18,356 bases of DNA from an uncultured bacterium (GCA_947088515.1 CAMUHA010000046.1:1-18356); one strand, 5' to 3'; shown: positions 1-7,333, numbered from the stretch's first letter. Made by a program: numbers and translations. Notes: generated by a model from the letters alone, not told the origin.

Positions 1-33
1 TTTAAAAGGTAATCAGACATATGTTTGGTTATC

Positions 34-135
34 TTATTTATTTGCCTTGAATTCCGGGATCTCACTGATTATCTGGCTTTTTCTGTCAACCGCATATTTG
101 ATAGTCTTTAAAATTTCATCTGCCACATTGCTCAT
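34..135 (-). CDS. 33-residue hypothetical peptide or gene fragment
   Basis: A short open frame starts MSNVADEILKTIKYAVDRKS and ends ..EFKANK followed by TAA. A GGAG sits 12 bases before the ATG, slightly far for a good ribosome site. The composition is amphipathic and protein-like: charged, with regularly spaced I, L and V. There is no transmembrane segment or recognisable motif. It diverges from the Uma2-family gene at 289. It may be a complete small peptide or the stub of a longer gene cut off in the decaying island; I cannot tell which and do not recognise a family. Confidence 0.4.
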   Translation of the reverse strand: MSNVADEILKTIKYAVDRKSQIISEIPEFKANK

Positions 136-220
136 ATTGTTATTTTTCTCCTTCTGATTCAACACAGGTTTCTAACGCCTTCCTATCCTTAGCTGGATTA
201 TTTTTCACCCATCAAAAATC

Positions 221-249
221 TTGCCTCCAACCCCCAAGCATTGTATAAT
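221..249 (+). promoter_or_regulatory. Promoter of the Uma2-family gene
   Basis: TTGCCT at 221-226 and a perfect TATAAT at 244-249 are separated by exactly 17 bases. Transcription would start near 256, about 33 bases before the ATG at 289. A CGGAGGT ribosome site lies at 276-282. Confidence 0.75.
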
Positions 250-288
250 ACAAATATCCACTAACGTAAAGCAAACGGAGGTAATACA

Positions 289-789
289 ATGAATACCTTA
301 CTAATAGAAGATATGAGCAAAACTTACCTTGAGCATTCAATGGTAATTCATAATTTTATTATTAAGGTAAGCAGCCAAATCAAAGATAGCCTATGCCGTG
401 TATTTGGTGATAGAGTGCAATACCAATGGCGTGAAAATGATGATAAGGTAGTTATTCCTGATGCTTCTATCATTTGTAACATGCGTGACAGAAAAAATGT
501 ATCATTTACTGGCATTCCCCGTTTTGTCATGGAAGTCCTATCCGATTCCACTGAAGAATATGACCGCAATGAGAAAATGCAAATATATTGTAAAGTGGGC
601 GTTTCTGAATACTGGCTTGTTGACTGGCGCAAAAAACAGGTCGAAATTTATATGTTTGATTGGAAAGATGATGATACCGCTTATCCTTATCTTTATAAAA
701 CTGTTAAAGAACAAAACAAAGATGATTTACAACTTGTCATGTTCCCTGACTTTAAAATCACATTTGATGAACTCTTTGACATTGAATAA
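289..789 (+). CDS. Uma2-family (DUF820) PD-(D/E)XK nuclease-like protein
   Basis: This 166-residue protein matches the Uma2/DUF820 fold, a PD-(D/E)XK nuclease-like domain. The family hallmarks are in order: PDASI around residues 57-61 (Asp58), MEVLSDSTEE at 81-90 (Glu82), Asp92 and Arg93 followed by Lys96, then GVSEYWLVDW at 104-113 (Asp112). Asp58, Glu82 and Lys96 are the candidate catalytic set. The length is slightly below the usual 180-200 residues because the N-terminal part is short. The start is fixed by CGGAGGT seven bases upstream and by a promoter at 221-249. It stands alone, with its own promoter and a new promoter directly after it. The biological role of Uma2 proteins is poorly known; many occur in multicopy or mobile contexts. 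Family assignment is firm, nuclease activity is inferred. Confidence 0.85.
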   Translation: MNTLLIEDMSKTYLEHSMVIHNFIIKVSSQIKDSLCRVFGDRVQYQWRENDDKVVIPDASIICNMRDRKNVSFTGIPRFVMEVLSDSTEEYDRNEKMQIYCKVGVSEYWLVDWRKKQVEIYMFDWKDDDTAYPYLYKTVKEQNKDDLQLVMFPDFKITFDELFDIE

Positions 790-800
790 AATATAGCAAT

Positions 801-828
801 TTGACATTTTAAAGGCTATGCTTATAAT
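801..828 (+). promoter_or_regulatory. Consensus promoter upstream of the membrane ORF
   Basis: Perfect TTGACA (801-806) and perfect TATAAT (823-828) are separated by 16 bases. It is the best sigma-A match in the island and points at the GTG-started ORF at 852, which is otherwise hard to credit. Confidence 0.75.
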
Positions 829-851
829 TATAAATCAAAGATGGTGTTAAC

Positions 852-1142
852 GTGATTGAATCAATAATTAGCATTTTAGCAAATACACTTTCCATTTTTA
901 ATATTCATATTGATATTAAAAAATTACCTGCCATATTTAAAAACGAAAAAATTTGTAAAATATGTATTATAACTACTTTCTTTTGTGTAATTTGTTTTTT
1001 CATAATACATTTTTATTCATCTATTACAATAACTCAAGTAATGCTTAATTTTTTGCTTCTTATTGAAATGGATATATTCCTGTCTCTTATCGCCATCATC
1101 ATCTGTATAATCATTTACTATGGCAATATCACAGCTATATAA
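852..1142 (+). CDS. Small membrane protein, probably chimeric at its 3' end
   Basis: This 96-residue ORF starts with GTG, has no strong Shine-Dalgarno site, and follows a consensus promoter. Residues 1-30 are polar to amphipathic. Residues about 36-56 form a clear transmembrane helix containing CIITTFFCVICFFII, and a second hydrophobic stretch covers about 67-91. The last third, from about base 1017, is antisense to the truncated nucleotidyltransferase gene. The C-terminal hydrophobic part may therefore simply be a reading of the other gene's complement. I see a real 5' half with a promoter, and infer that its original 3' half was lost at a recombination junction. No family is recognised. Confidence 0.35.
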   Translation: MIESIISILANTLSIFNIHIDIKKLPAIFKNEKICKICIITTFFCVICFFIIHFYSSITITQVMLNFLLLIEMDIFLSLIAIIICIIIYYGNITAI

Positions 1143-1496
1143 TATTATAGAATTTTTCCTGTCCTTTACCTTTAATGTAATAACCCTTGTAGAATCTTCA
1201 GCATTACCATATCCATAACGATAGGCAACCTTATTGAGTGCAAGCCTGATTTTTGTTTTGATTTCTTTTTCGGAATATCTGCATTTGCAATCATTCACAT
1301 AAATATCAGCATCAAAGTCAAAACCCTTATTTGATTTTACATCGTATGTCACCATATTTCGTTTAACACTTCCAACAAAATAAAGTTGGAAGGTGAAATA
1401 CTTTCGGACATTATCTTGTACAGAATTTATAATTTGTATCAGTTCTTTTTTTGCAGAGGATAATTGTTTAGAGTTTATATACTGGAAATCGTACAT
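1017..1496 (-). pseudogene. Truncated nucleotidyltransferase-fold protein
   Basis: The 159 residues begin MYDFQYINSK and carry a polymerase-beta-type nucleotidyltransferase active site. They have Gly42-Ser43 in YFVGSVKRNM, the acidic pair in GFDFDADIYV (Asp60 and Asp62, with Asp64 beside it) and a third acidic residue, Asp123, in SCDIAIV. After YIHFNKKQ (residues 141-148) the frame ends in a short unrelated-looking tail, HYLSYCNR. From memory, relatives of this type continue well beyond that motif, so the C-terminal region is missing. I chose the start at 1496 because AAGGAG lies 11 bases upstream; an in-frame ATG at 1538 has no ribosome site. A good promoter lies at 1561-1588. Such enzymes can make nucleotide signals or modify other targets; the actual role is unknown. 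Fold assignment is good, the pseudogene call is moderate. Confidence 0.6.
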
Positions 1497-1560
1497 TTTT
1501 TGTTTGTCTCCTTTTTTATTTATCCCCATGCCGACCATCTAACTACTGTTAAATTGTTTT

Positions 1561-1588
1561 ATTATACTCCTTTGGAAATATTTTTCAA
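1561..1588 (-). promoter_or_regulatory. Promoter of the nucleotidyltransferase gene
   Basis: Read on the minus strand, TTGAAA (1583-1588) and a perfect TATAAT (1561-1566) are separated by 16 bases. Transcription would start near 1554, leaving a leader of about 58 bases before the ATG at 1496. Confidence 0.65.
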
Positions 1589-1746
1589 GAAATATTAGAA
1601 AACTCTTGATTTCTAAATTTTATAATGTTTACTGCAAAATCAATGTTTCTCGTATGGCACCTATCAGGAAATGCTGATTTTCCAATATTTTTAGCATATA
1701 TGGGTGTGAAAAATGGCTTGTTTTCGTTATATTCGGTCACACTAAA

Positions 1747-2250
1747 TTATTGCTTTGCTCCAAATCCACTGCATATTCTTAAACAAAGTTCTTTAAAATT
1801 CTCGTGAACTTCTATTATTCCTTCATGCCATTTCATTTCCTTAGTTCCAAAAGAATAATCATATGCTTCTTTTATTTTTTCAAATCCCATCTGAATTTTT
1901 CTTCATCATCTTTTTGTTTTCCCCTTTCTTCCCCCAATCAACTAGCCAATTCTCGTAAAACAGGAACATTTTCAAATAATTCTGTTAATATATTACCCTC
2001 TCCATTCAAAAATTTTCTTTTCTCATTTTATCCTTTATACCTAATATTGCGATAATCGGAATGAATGCAAAAAGCATAAATCCACGATAACCATTATCAT
2101 TAACATAGTTAGATGATGCAGCAAATGAAATCTATCAAAAAACTTATCCAAATAACCTGTAATTTCTCTTATTTTAAGAAAATAATTCCTTGGTTTTTCG
2201 ACATGGATATTGTATATTTTCCAACTAAAAGATATGATATAGGTATAAAC
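1747..2250 (-). pseudogene. Frameshifted remnant of an unidentified gene
   Basis: No single minus-strand frame is open, but protein-like segments follow each other in three frames. Segment 1 (about 2120-2250) reads KIYNIHVEKPRNYFLK then TGYLDKFFD. Segment 2 (about 2011-2130) reads AASSNYVNDNGYRGFM then a hydrophobic FAFIPIIAILGI. Segment 3 (1872-2027) reads NILTELFENVPVLRELA, an in-frame TGA, then EERGKQKDDEEKFRWDL. Segment 4 (1747-1899) reads GFEKIKEAYDYSFGTKEMKW and ends GFGAKQ-stop. At least three frame changes and one stop are needed to join them. The original was probably a protein with one membrane helix and a charged C-terminal domain. I do not recognise the family. Confidence 0.5.
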
Positions 2251-2264
2251 TGATTAAGAATGGA

Positions 2265-2552
2265 GTGATTAAAATACACATAGAACTTAAAGACCATAAC
2301 AAAACTAAAGAATTTTTCCAGAACCTACACAGTAAACTTGAGGACATATTATTTTCCATCATACAAAAGTTACCAGAGCGCTTCATTCCGTCCCTTTTTA
2401 TGAATTGGCTTGACCGATACACCACTAAACGTATATCCCAGTTACAACAACAGATTATTAAGCGGCGTTGGCAACAGGATACATTGGAAAGAGCCGTTGA
2501 AGATATCCGTTCTATAAATCAGGACACAAAGAAAGCGCCCTCAGAAGATTAA
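2265..2552 (+). CDS. 95-residue hypothetical protein
   Basis: The sequence is rich in charged and aromatic residues and looks like a folded, mostly helical small protein: KIHIELKDHN, a helix around EFFQNLHSKLEDILFSIIQK, then ERFIPSLFMNWLDRY and a long basic helix with QLQQQIIKRRWQQ (about 59-71). It has no signal peptide or membrane segment. The only usable start is GTG at 2265, which overlaps the sole GGAG, so the true start is uncertain. The natural start of the conserved-looking part would be the next codon, ATT, and the 5' end may have been damaged. It faces the PIN toxin gene tail to tail. The type is familiar from clostridial mobile elements, but I can name no function. Confidence 0.5.
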   Translation: MIKIHIELKDHNKTKEFFQNLHSKLEDILFSIIQKLPERFIPSLFMNWLDRYTTKRISQLQQQIIKRRWQQDTLERAVEDIRSINQDTKKAPSED

Positions 2553-2594
2553 TTCTGTTGGAGCTTCCTGTACTTCCCTTTATAAAGCTACATT

Positions 2595-3008
2595 TTACAG
2601 CCCTAAATAGTCTTTAGGCAAAATCGCTTTTACGTCTGACAACTTATAATCATCAACATTTCTTGTCACAATATATTCTGCCTCATATGATTTTGCACAT
2701 TCCATCTGGAGGCAATCTTCAAAATCTGTAAAATCTTCATTCTTAAGTCCTGCTAATAGCTTACTTTTATCTATACCTTCAACGTCAAAAATTGTACAAA
2801 GGTCGCTAAGCAATTCCCGCCTTTCCTTTGCCTCATAATCTTTTCTTAATATAAAGAACATATTTGAAATAGAATGGGCTGCAATACAGGCTTTTGTCTC
2901 CCCTTCTACACAAGTAAGAACAACTGCTTTCGCCTCTTCATAAAATGGTTCCCTTGTAAGAAGGTAATCAAGCAATACATTCGTATCAACCAAGATCCTA
3001 CTTACCAT
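2595..3008 (-). CDS. PIN-domain toxin (VapC-like ribonuclease)
   Basis: This 137-residue PIN domain would be a metal-dependent ribonuclease toxin. The acidic positions are visible: Asp8 in RILVDTNVLLDYL (with Asp14), Glu24/Glu25 in FYEEAKAVV, Asp95 and Asp98 in DFTDFEDCLQ, and Asp119/Asp120 in TRNVDDYKL. Length is normal for the family (130-140). I place the start at the ATG at 3008, eight bases after AGGGA; an in-frame ATG at 3017 has no room for a ribosome site. The gene overlaps the 3' end of the upstream antitoxin frame by 11 bases, typical of translationally coupled toxin-antitoxin operons. It is the second gene after the promoter at 3256-3284. RNA target unknown. Confidence 0.85.
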   Translation of the reverse strand: MVSRILVDTNVLLDYLLTREPFYEEAKAVVLTCVEGETKACIAAHSISNMFFILRKDYEAKERRELLSDLCTIFDVEGIDKSKLLAGLKNEDFTDFEDCLQMECAKSYEAEYIVTRNVDDYKLSDVKAILPKDYLGL

Positions 3009-3222
3009 ATTTTTCATCCCTATAAGAAGCTAATTCCGTATCGTAATCCGTAACAGTCCCTTTCTTGCGTAACTGTTCCAATCTTGCAAACGCTTCTTTC
3101 CTTTCCGATTGTCCATCATTGTGCAAACCATTTACCCCCCGCATAATCTGTAAAATAAAATATATTTTATCTTCTGGTATTTTTTCCAATTCTTTTATCG
3201 CGCTTTCTCTTAATGCTGTCAT
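2998..3222 (-). CDS. Antitoxin partner of the PIN toxin
   Basis: The 74-residue acidic protein begins MTALRESAIKELEKIPEDK and ends YDTELASYRDEKYGK. The short start at 3222 is supported by AGGAGGT just upstream and by a promoter whose predicted transcript starts near 3249; the longer open frame to 3354 reads through that promoter and is not credible. The N-terminal half (about 1-30) looks helical and may be the dimerising or DNA-binding part. The charged C-terminal tail, about 45-74, is the likely toxin-binding segment. Its stop lies inside the start of the toxin gene. Antitoxin identity is inferred from size, order and overlap, not from a recognised DNA-binding motif. It probably represses its own promoter, as such pairs usually do. 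Confidence 0.75.
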   Translation of the reverse strand: MTALRESAIKELEKIPEDKIYFILQIMRGVNGLHNDGQSERKEAFARLEQLRKKGTVTDYDTELASYRDEKYGK

Positions 3223-3255
3223 AAAAGCACCTCCTGCTCCTGTCTGGTAACATAT

Positions 3256-3284
3256 AGTATAACATTTTTGATTTCCTGATACAA
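3256..3284 (-). promoter_or_regulatory. Promoter of the toxin-antitoxin operon
   Basis: On the minus strand TTGTAT (3279-3284) and TATACT (3256-3261) are separated by 17 bases. Transcription would start near 3249, about 27 bases before the antitoxin ATG at 3222. Confidence 0.65.
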
Positions 3285-3732
3285 TTGGCACTGACAGAAA
3301 ACTTCCACCAGCTCGGCACAACGTAAAGCAACATAGCAGAATCCAGCCCAACACGGCATAGCTTAAAATGCCTAACCCATTATTTCAATTTTATCTGACC
3401 ACAAGTCCATTATGAACTTCTCACCCTTGGGATATGATATATCTTAACCCCATTGCACTTTCCTCCCTCTGTAATTGCTGTTTATATTATCTTTCTCTTT
3501 TCTTCCAACAATACGCTTGATTTATATTCACATATAAACCAAGATGTATCGTTTGAAAATATGCGGCGGCTTGAATCTGTTTTCAGCGGCGCAATATGAG
3601 ACACTAAGAGAAAACCTGTGTAAAAGTTGTGTACAGAGTTTCCTATACCCCCGAAAACCTAAGTAAAATCAAGGGTTCAGGGCATATATATGCTAAAATC
3701 ATTGATTTTACTGGATTTTTGGCGCTTTGATA
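3285..3732. other. Gene-free stretch before the att-like site
   Basis: No convincing coding frame on either strand. Stops are frequent, and the longest peptides are short and lack ribosome sites. The right part (3663-3711) holds the TAAAATCA repeats described separately. Confidence 0.6.
3663..3711. repeat. TAAAATCA repeat cluster beside the tRNA fragment
   Basis: GTAAAATCAA at 3663-3672 is the perfect inverse of TTGATTTTAC at 3702-3711. A further copy, TAAAATCA (3694-3701), forms a tight palindrome with TGATTTTA (3703-3710). The cluster lies about 20 bases before a tRNA 3'-end fragment, where a tyrosine recombinase would bind. The binding role is inferred. Confidence 0.5.
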
Positions 3733-3757
3733 ATGGGTTCGATTCCCGTCATCTACT
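3733..3757 (+). other. tRNA 3'-end fragment, probable att site
   Basis: ATGGG-TTCGATT-CCCGT (3733-3749) makes a normal 5-bp T-arm with the invariant TTCGATT loop. CATCTAC (3750-3756) would be the acceptor 3' strand and T3757 the discriminator. No GTAGATG 5' strand, D-arm or anticodon arm is found upstream, so this is not a whole tRNA. A lone tRNA 3' end at the border between an AT-rich island and conserved genes is what integration into a tRNA gene leaves behind. Confidence 0.55.
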
Positions 3758-3795
3758 CTCTGAAATCCTTAATCTTGTAGAAATTTGGTAATAAA

Positions 3796-3830
3796 TTAAG
3801 GAACTGTCTTGTTTTAAGGCAGTTCCTTAA
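3796..3830 (-). terminator. Hairpin terminator after the ATPase gene
   Basis: TTAAGGAACTG (3796-3806) pairs perfectly with CAGTTCCTTAA (3820-3830). The stem extends inward by TCTT/AAGG around a GTTTT loop. It lies 33 bases past the stop codon of the minus-strand ATPase gene. The following T tract is weak, so termination strength is uncertain. Confidence 0.65.
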
Positions 3831-3862
3831 ACTCCTTCTGTTGTCTGTTCCGTTTAAGTTCA

Positions 3863-5560
3863 CTAAAAATGCAGCTTTCTGTAACGGTTAATGCAGGCTA
3901 AAATCTCCTGTTTTCTGGGCCTTGCAAGAGATGATGATATATCTCCTCTCTCAAATAAGCTTTCCAGCCCGTCTTTGTCTATCTGCTTTTCAATCAGCTC
4001 CCCAATCTGCCTGATACTCTTTCTTCCATCCAGAAGCTTTAGCTCTGTATATTTTAAAATCCATGCCAGAGCCCCTGTCTGTTCCTGATCCTTTAACTGT
4101 TCCAGATACCGCAGTTCCACACTGTCTTTAGAGAGTAAAAGCTCGCTGGTTCCCATGGTTTTTATTTTAATCCGGTCATCCTTTTTCAGCCCCATATCAG
4201 GCAGCGGACATCTTTTGTCCAGATAAGCCGGAAACTTTTCATTCTCTCCTGTCATAGCAGGATATCCCTGGGCGGCCTGTTTTGCCTTCTTTGTAATGTC
4301 ATAAGGCACATACTCTTTCATCTGTATTACAGTATCAGCCACATGGAAATATGACCCGGAGCTGCCTGCCACAATAACAGAGGAAATGCCAAGGTCACGG
4401 TAAAGACTGTTTACCCGGCAGATAAAAGGGGTAATCGGCTCTTCCCCTGCTGAAATCACTTCCTGCATCAGTTGGTCCCGAATCATAAAATTAGTGGCAG
4501 AAGTGTCTTCATCAATAAGGAACAGGCTGCTGCCTGCCTCTACGCCCTCCATCAGATTGGCTGCCTGGGAGGTGCTTCCACTGGCGTCCTGTGTTGAAAA
4601 GTGTGTTGTATCTTTTTTGTTGGGCAGATTGCCAATAAACGGGGAAATATCCACACTTGCAATACTGCGCCCATCCTCTGCCCGAAGCTTTACTGCAGTG
4701 GCGTTGGTGATTACAAGTTCCCTGCCATCTCCCATAATATGATTATATACGCCATTTTGAAGGGCCTGCAGAATCGTGGATTTTCCGTGATATCCGCCTC
4801 CCACGAAAAGCGTAATTCCTTTGGGAATCCCCATCCCCACAACTGCCCCTTTATTTGGCAGGTTTAAAGTAATTTTCATAGAATCCGGCGACCGGAACGG
4901 CACAGCTCCCTTCATGGGTTTTTCCGATATTCCGCTTTCCCTTGGGAGAATCGCACCATCCGCCACAAACGCACATAAAGAAAGTTCTTCTAACTTTTCC
5001 CGGATATACTGCTGGTCCTCGCAAAGGCACACCGCCTGTTTTAACTTATTTCGGTCAATCTGGGCGTAGTATAAGCTTTTCCTTACACTCTCCGGCAGAA
5101 TGTCAAAAAGCATTTTTTCCAGTTCTCTTGCATTAATGGTTCTGCCGTTAGCCGGAAAGCCGGCCTCGAACCGCAGGGTAATGCTGCCCTCCTTTATCTT
5201 AAGAGCCGTCCTCTCTAACACCTGCTGTCCACATCTTGACACGGTAAGCAGTCCGCTTTTCCCGGAACCTTTTGCCTGAAAGCTTCCCCCTGCAATCTCT
5301 CTGCCAAAAAGCCGGGTAAGATGGTCCTGCACAGTAACTCTTTTGGCATGGGTATCAAAAAGCTCCTTCGGAAAGCCTGCCTTCTCCGCCTTAACCCAGA
5401 CAGAAAGCCGGGAGGGAGCCGCAAAAGGGTCCCCCTGCACATGGTCAATGGAAAGCACATAGTCCTTGAAGTCATATTGTCCCCGCAGCTCTTTATAAGC
5501 GGGATAGCCTCTGTGGTCAATACTTTTTAGTTTATTTCTAAGTTCCATTGCTGTCTGCAT
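3863..5560 (-). CDS. Predicted ATPase of the ABC class (COG3044/ABC_ATPase family)
   Basis: This 565-residue protein of the COG3044 ABC-class ATPase family is soluble, with no transmembrane segments. The N-terminal domain (1-230) includes FAAPSRLSVWV around 46-56. The nucleotide-binding part has a Walker A variant, GGGYHGKST, at 254-262, a signature-like TQDASGSTSQAANL at 323-336 and Walker B SLFLIDEDTSATN at 345-357. Length is normal for the family. The start at 5560 follows the argS stop by six bases, with GGAAAGGA inside the argS 3' end as ribosome site; ATG at 5548 is an alternative. Tight spacing means co-transcription, and perhaps translational coupling, with argS. No biochemical role is established that I know of. 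Linkage to an aminoacyl-tRNA synthetase hints at translation or RNA, but that is only inference. Confidence 0.85.
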   Translation of the reverse strand: MQTAMELRNKLKSIDHRGYPAYKELRGQYDFKDYVLSIDHVQGDPFAAPSRLSVWVKAEKAGFPKELFDTHAKRVTVQDHLTRLFGREIAGGSFQAKGSGKSGLLTVSRCGQQVLERTALKIKEGSITLRFEAGFPANGRTINARELEKMLFDILPESVRKSLYYAQIDRNKLKQAVCLCEDQQYIREKLEELSLCAFVADGAILPRESGISEKPMKGAVPFRSPDSMKITLNLPNKGAVVGMGIPKGITLFVGGGYHGKSTILQALQNGVYNHIMGDGRELVITNATAVKLRAEDGRSIASVDISPFIGNLPNKKDTTHFSTQDASGSTSQAANLMEGVEAGSSLFLIDEDTSATNFMIRDQLMQEVISAGEEPITPFICRVNSLYRDLGISSVIVAGSSGSYFHVADTVIQMKEYVPYDITKKAKQAAQGYPAMTGENEKFPAYLDKRCPLPDMGLKKDDRIKIKTMGTSELLLSKDSVELRYLEQLKDQEQTGALAWILKYTELKLLDGRKSIRQIGELIEKQIDKDGLESLFERGDISSSLARPRKQEILACINRYRKLHF

Positions 5561-5566
5561 ATGATT

Positions 5567-7333
5567 TTACATCCTTTCCGGTGCGGAAAAGCCAAGAAGG
5601 TCAATACAGGTTTCCAGAATATCCCTTGTGAGTAAAAGCAATGCAACCCACCCGGATTTTTTCTCTGTGTCTTCTTCCGCAATGATTTTGGTTTCATGGT
5701 AAAAACGGTTGAAAGCATTTGCCAGCTCGTAAATATACGCACATACCTTATGAGGCGCAGTCTCCAGATAAGCAGCCTCCATCATGGCATGAAATCCTGC
5801 AATGTTCAGCATCAGCGCTTTTTCCGCTCCGCTTTTTGCTTCTTTGAGAGAAACACCCTCCAGGCAGCCTCCCTGCTCCTTAATCTTGGCCAGGATAGAC
5901 TTAATTCTGACAATGGTATACAAAATATAGGGACCTGTGTCGCCCTCAAAAGAAGTAAACTTGTCAATATCAAAAATATAATCTTTGGAAGCCTGATTGG
6001 ACAAATCCCCATACTTGATTGCCGACAAAGCCACCACCTGGGCTGTCTCTCCAGCCTCCTGTCCGTCCATTTCCCGGTTATCCGTTATCTTCCGGTACAT
6101 TTCCTCATTAATCTCCTTAATGAGAAGTTCCAGACGCATCACACCGCCCTCGCGGGTTTTAAAAGGCTTTCCGTCCTTGCCGTTCATGGTTCCAAAGCCA
6201 ACGTGCAAAAGCTCTGTTTCCACAGGAACCAGCTTTGTCTTCTTGGCACAGCGGAATACCTGTTCAAAATAAAGTTCCTGCCTTTTATCAGTAAGATAAA
6301 TCAATTTATCCGGGTGATACTTTTCCATCCGCTCCATAATTGTTGCAAGGTCTGTTGTGTTGTAAAGGGAGGCGCCGTCAGATTTTAAAATCATACAAGG
6401 CGGAATCTCTCTGGTGTCTGTATCTGTTTTGACATCCACCACAAGAGCGCCATCGCTGATATACGCATAGCCCTCCTTTTTCATATATTCCACCATGCCT
6501 GGTATTAAGTCCTGGACATCCGACTCACCCTTCCATAAATCAAAATCCACATTAAGATTGTTGTAATTTTTCTTAAGGTCATTAACGGATACCTCCATAA
6601 TATGTTTCCATAAGGCCCGGTATCCCCGTTCGCCGCTTTGCAGCTTTAAAGTAGCGTCCATGGCACGCTCTTTGTATGCAGCATCCTCCTTTGATTTGGC
6701 GCTTGCCGCCGGATAAATTTCCTCCAGTTCCGAAATGGTAAAAGGCGCCTGTGCCGGATACTCTCCCTTATAGGATTCATCAAAATATACAAGCTCCGGT
6801 TTTCTTTCCCTAAGCTCTGTAATGATTAATCCCATCTGCAGGCCCCAGTCTCCCATATGGATATCCCCAATTACTTCATGGCCGGCATACCTTGCAATCC
6901 GCTTAATGCTCTCTCCGATAATTGCAGAACGCAGATGTCCCACATGAAGAGGTTTCGCCACATTAGGGCCGCCATAATCCACAATGATTTTGCATGGCTT
7001 GTCAGGTCCGTCCAGCCCAAACTTAGGCTCCGAAACCATCCGGTTCAGGTAATCCGCCGCAAAATCATCCCGCACTTTTAAATTTAAAAACCCAGGATTT
7101 ACTGCCTCCACAGTCTGGAAAACCTTACTCTCCTGACACTGCTTTGCCACATCCTCTGCAATCATGATAGGCGCCTTTTTATAAAGCTTCGCCCCAGCCA
7201 TGGCGCCATTGCACTGATACTCACAAAGATCAGGTCTGTTTGATAAAGTAACCTTTCCAAGCTCCCTGTCATAGCCTGCTGTCTCAAAAGCATTTTTCAT
7301 CTCCTCTGAAATTAAATCCAGAAACTTTTTCAT
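5567..7333 (-). CDS. argS: Arginyl-tRNA synthetase
   Basis: This class I aminoacyl-tRNA synthetase charges tRNA-Arg with arginine in the cytoplasm. At 588 residues it has the usual bacterial length. An N-terminal additional domain (1-110) ends in FLNLKVRDDF. The Rossmann catalytic domain carries GPNVAKPLHVGHLRSAIIG at 122-140, with the HIGH-type motif HVGH at 130-133. Later comes DLATIMERM and the region GTMNGKDGKPFKTREGGVMR, where ArgRS lacks a canonical KMSKS. The C-terminal helical anticodon-binding domain contains DTGPYILYTIVRI and ends ..LGFSAPERM. GGGAGGAG seven bases before the ATG fixes the start. It lies 65 bases after queH and 6 bases before the ABC-class ATPase gene, so the three are probably one operon. 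Confidence 0.97.
   Translation of the reverse strand: MKKFLDLISEEMKNAFETAGYDRELGKVTLSNRPDLCEYQCNGAMAGAKLYKKAPIMIAEDVAKQCQESKVFQTVEAVNPGFLNLKVRDDFAADYLNRMVSEPKFGLDGPDKPCKIIVDYGGPNVAKPLHVGHLRSAIIGESIKRIARYAGHEVIGDIHMGDWGLQMGLIITELRERKPELVYFDESYKGEYPAQAPFTISELEEIYPAASAKSKEDAAYKERAMDATLKLQSGERGYRALWKHIMEVSVNDLKKNYNNLNVDFDLWKGESDVQDLIPGMVEYMKKEGYAYISDGALVVDVKTDTDTREIPPCMILKSDGASLYNTTDLATIMERMEKYHPDKLIYLTDKRQELYFEQVFRCAKKTKLVPVETELLHVGFGTMNGKDGKPFKTREGGVMRLELLIKEINEEMYRKITDNREMDGQEAGETAQVVALSAIKYGDLSNQASKDYIFDIDKFTSFEGDTGPYILYTIVRIKSILAKIKEQGGCLEGVSLKEAKSGAEKALMLNIAGFHAMMEAAYLETAPHKVCAYIYELANAFNRFYHETKIIAEEDTEKKSGWVALLLLTRDILETCIDLLGFSAPERM

Noticed and set aside
1625..2055. Two plus-strand open frames
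   Set aside because: Low-complexity F/S/L-rich translations without ribosome sites; they are antisense to the frameshifted minus-strand remnant.
2998..3354. 118-residue version of the antitoxin
   Set aside because: The extra 44 residues read through the promoter at 3256-3284 and have no ribosome site; AGGAGGT supports the start at 3222.
3660..3760. Complete tRNA gene
   Set aside because: Only the T-arm and acceptor 3' strand fit; no GTAGATG 5' strand, D-arm or anticodon arm is present in the 75 bases upstream.
5696..6388. 230-residue plus-strand open frame inside argS
   Set aside because: It is the complement of a firmly identified arginyl-tRNA synthetase gene and has no ribosome site or family features.
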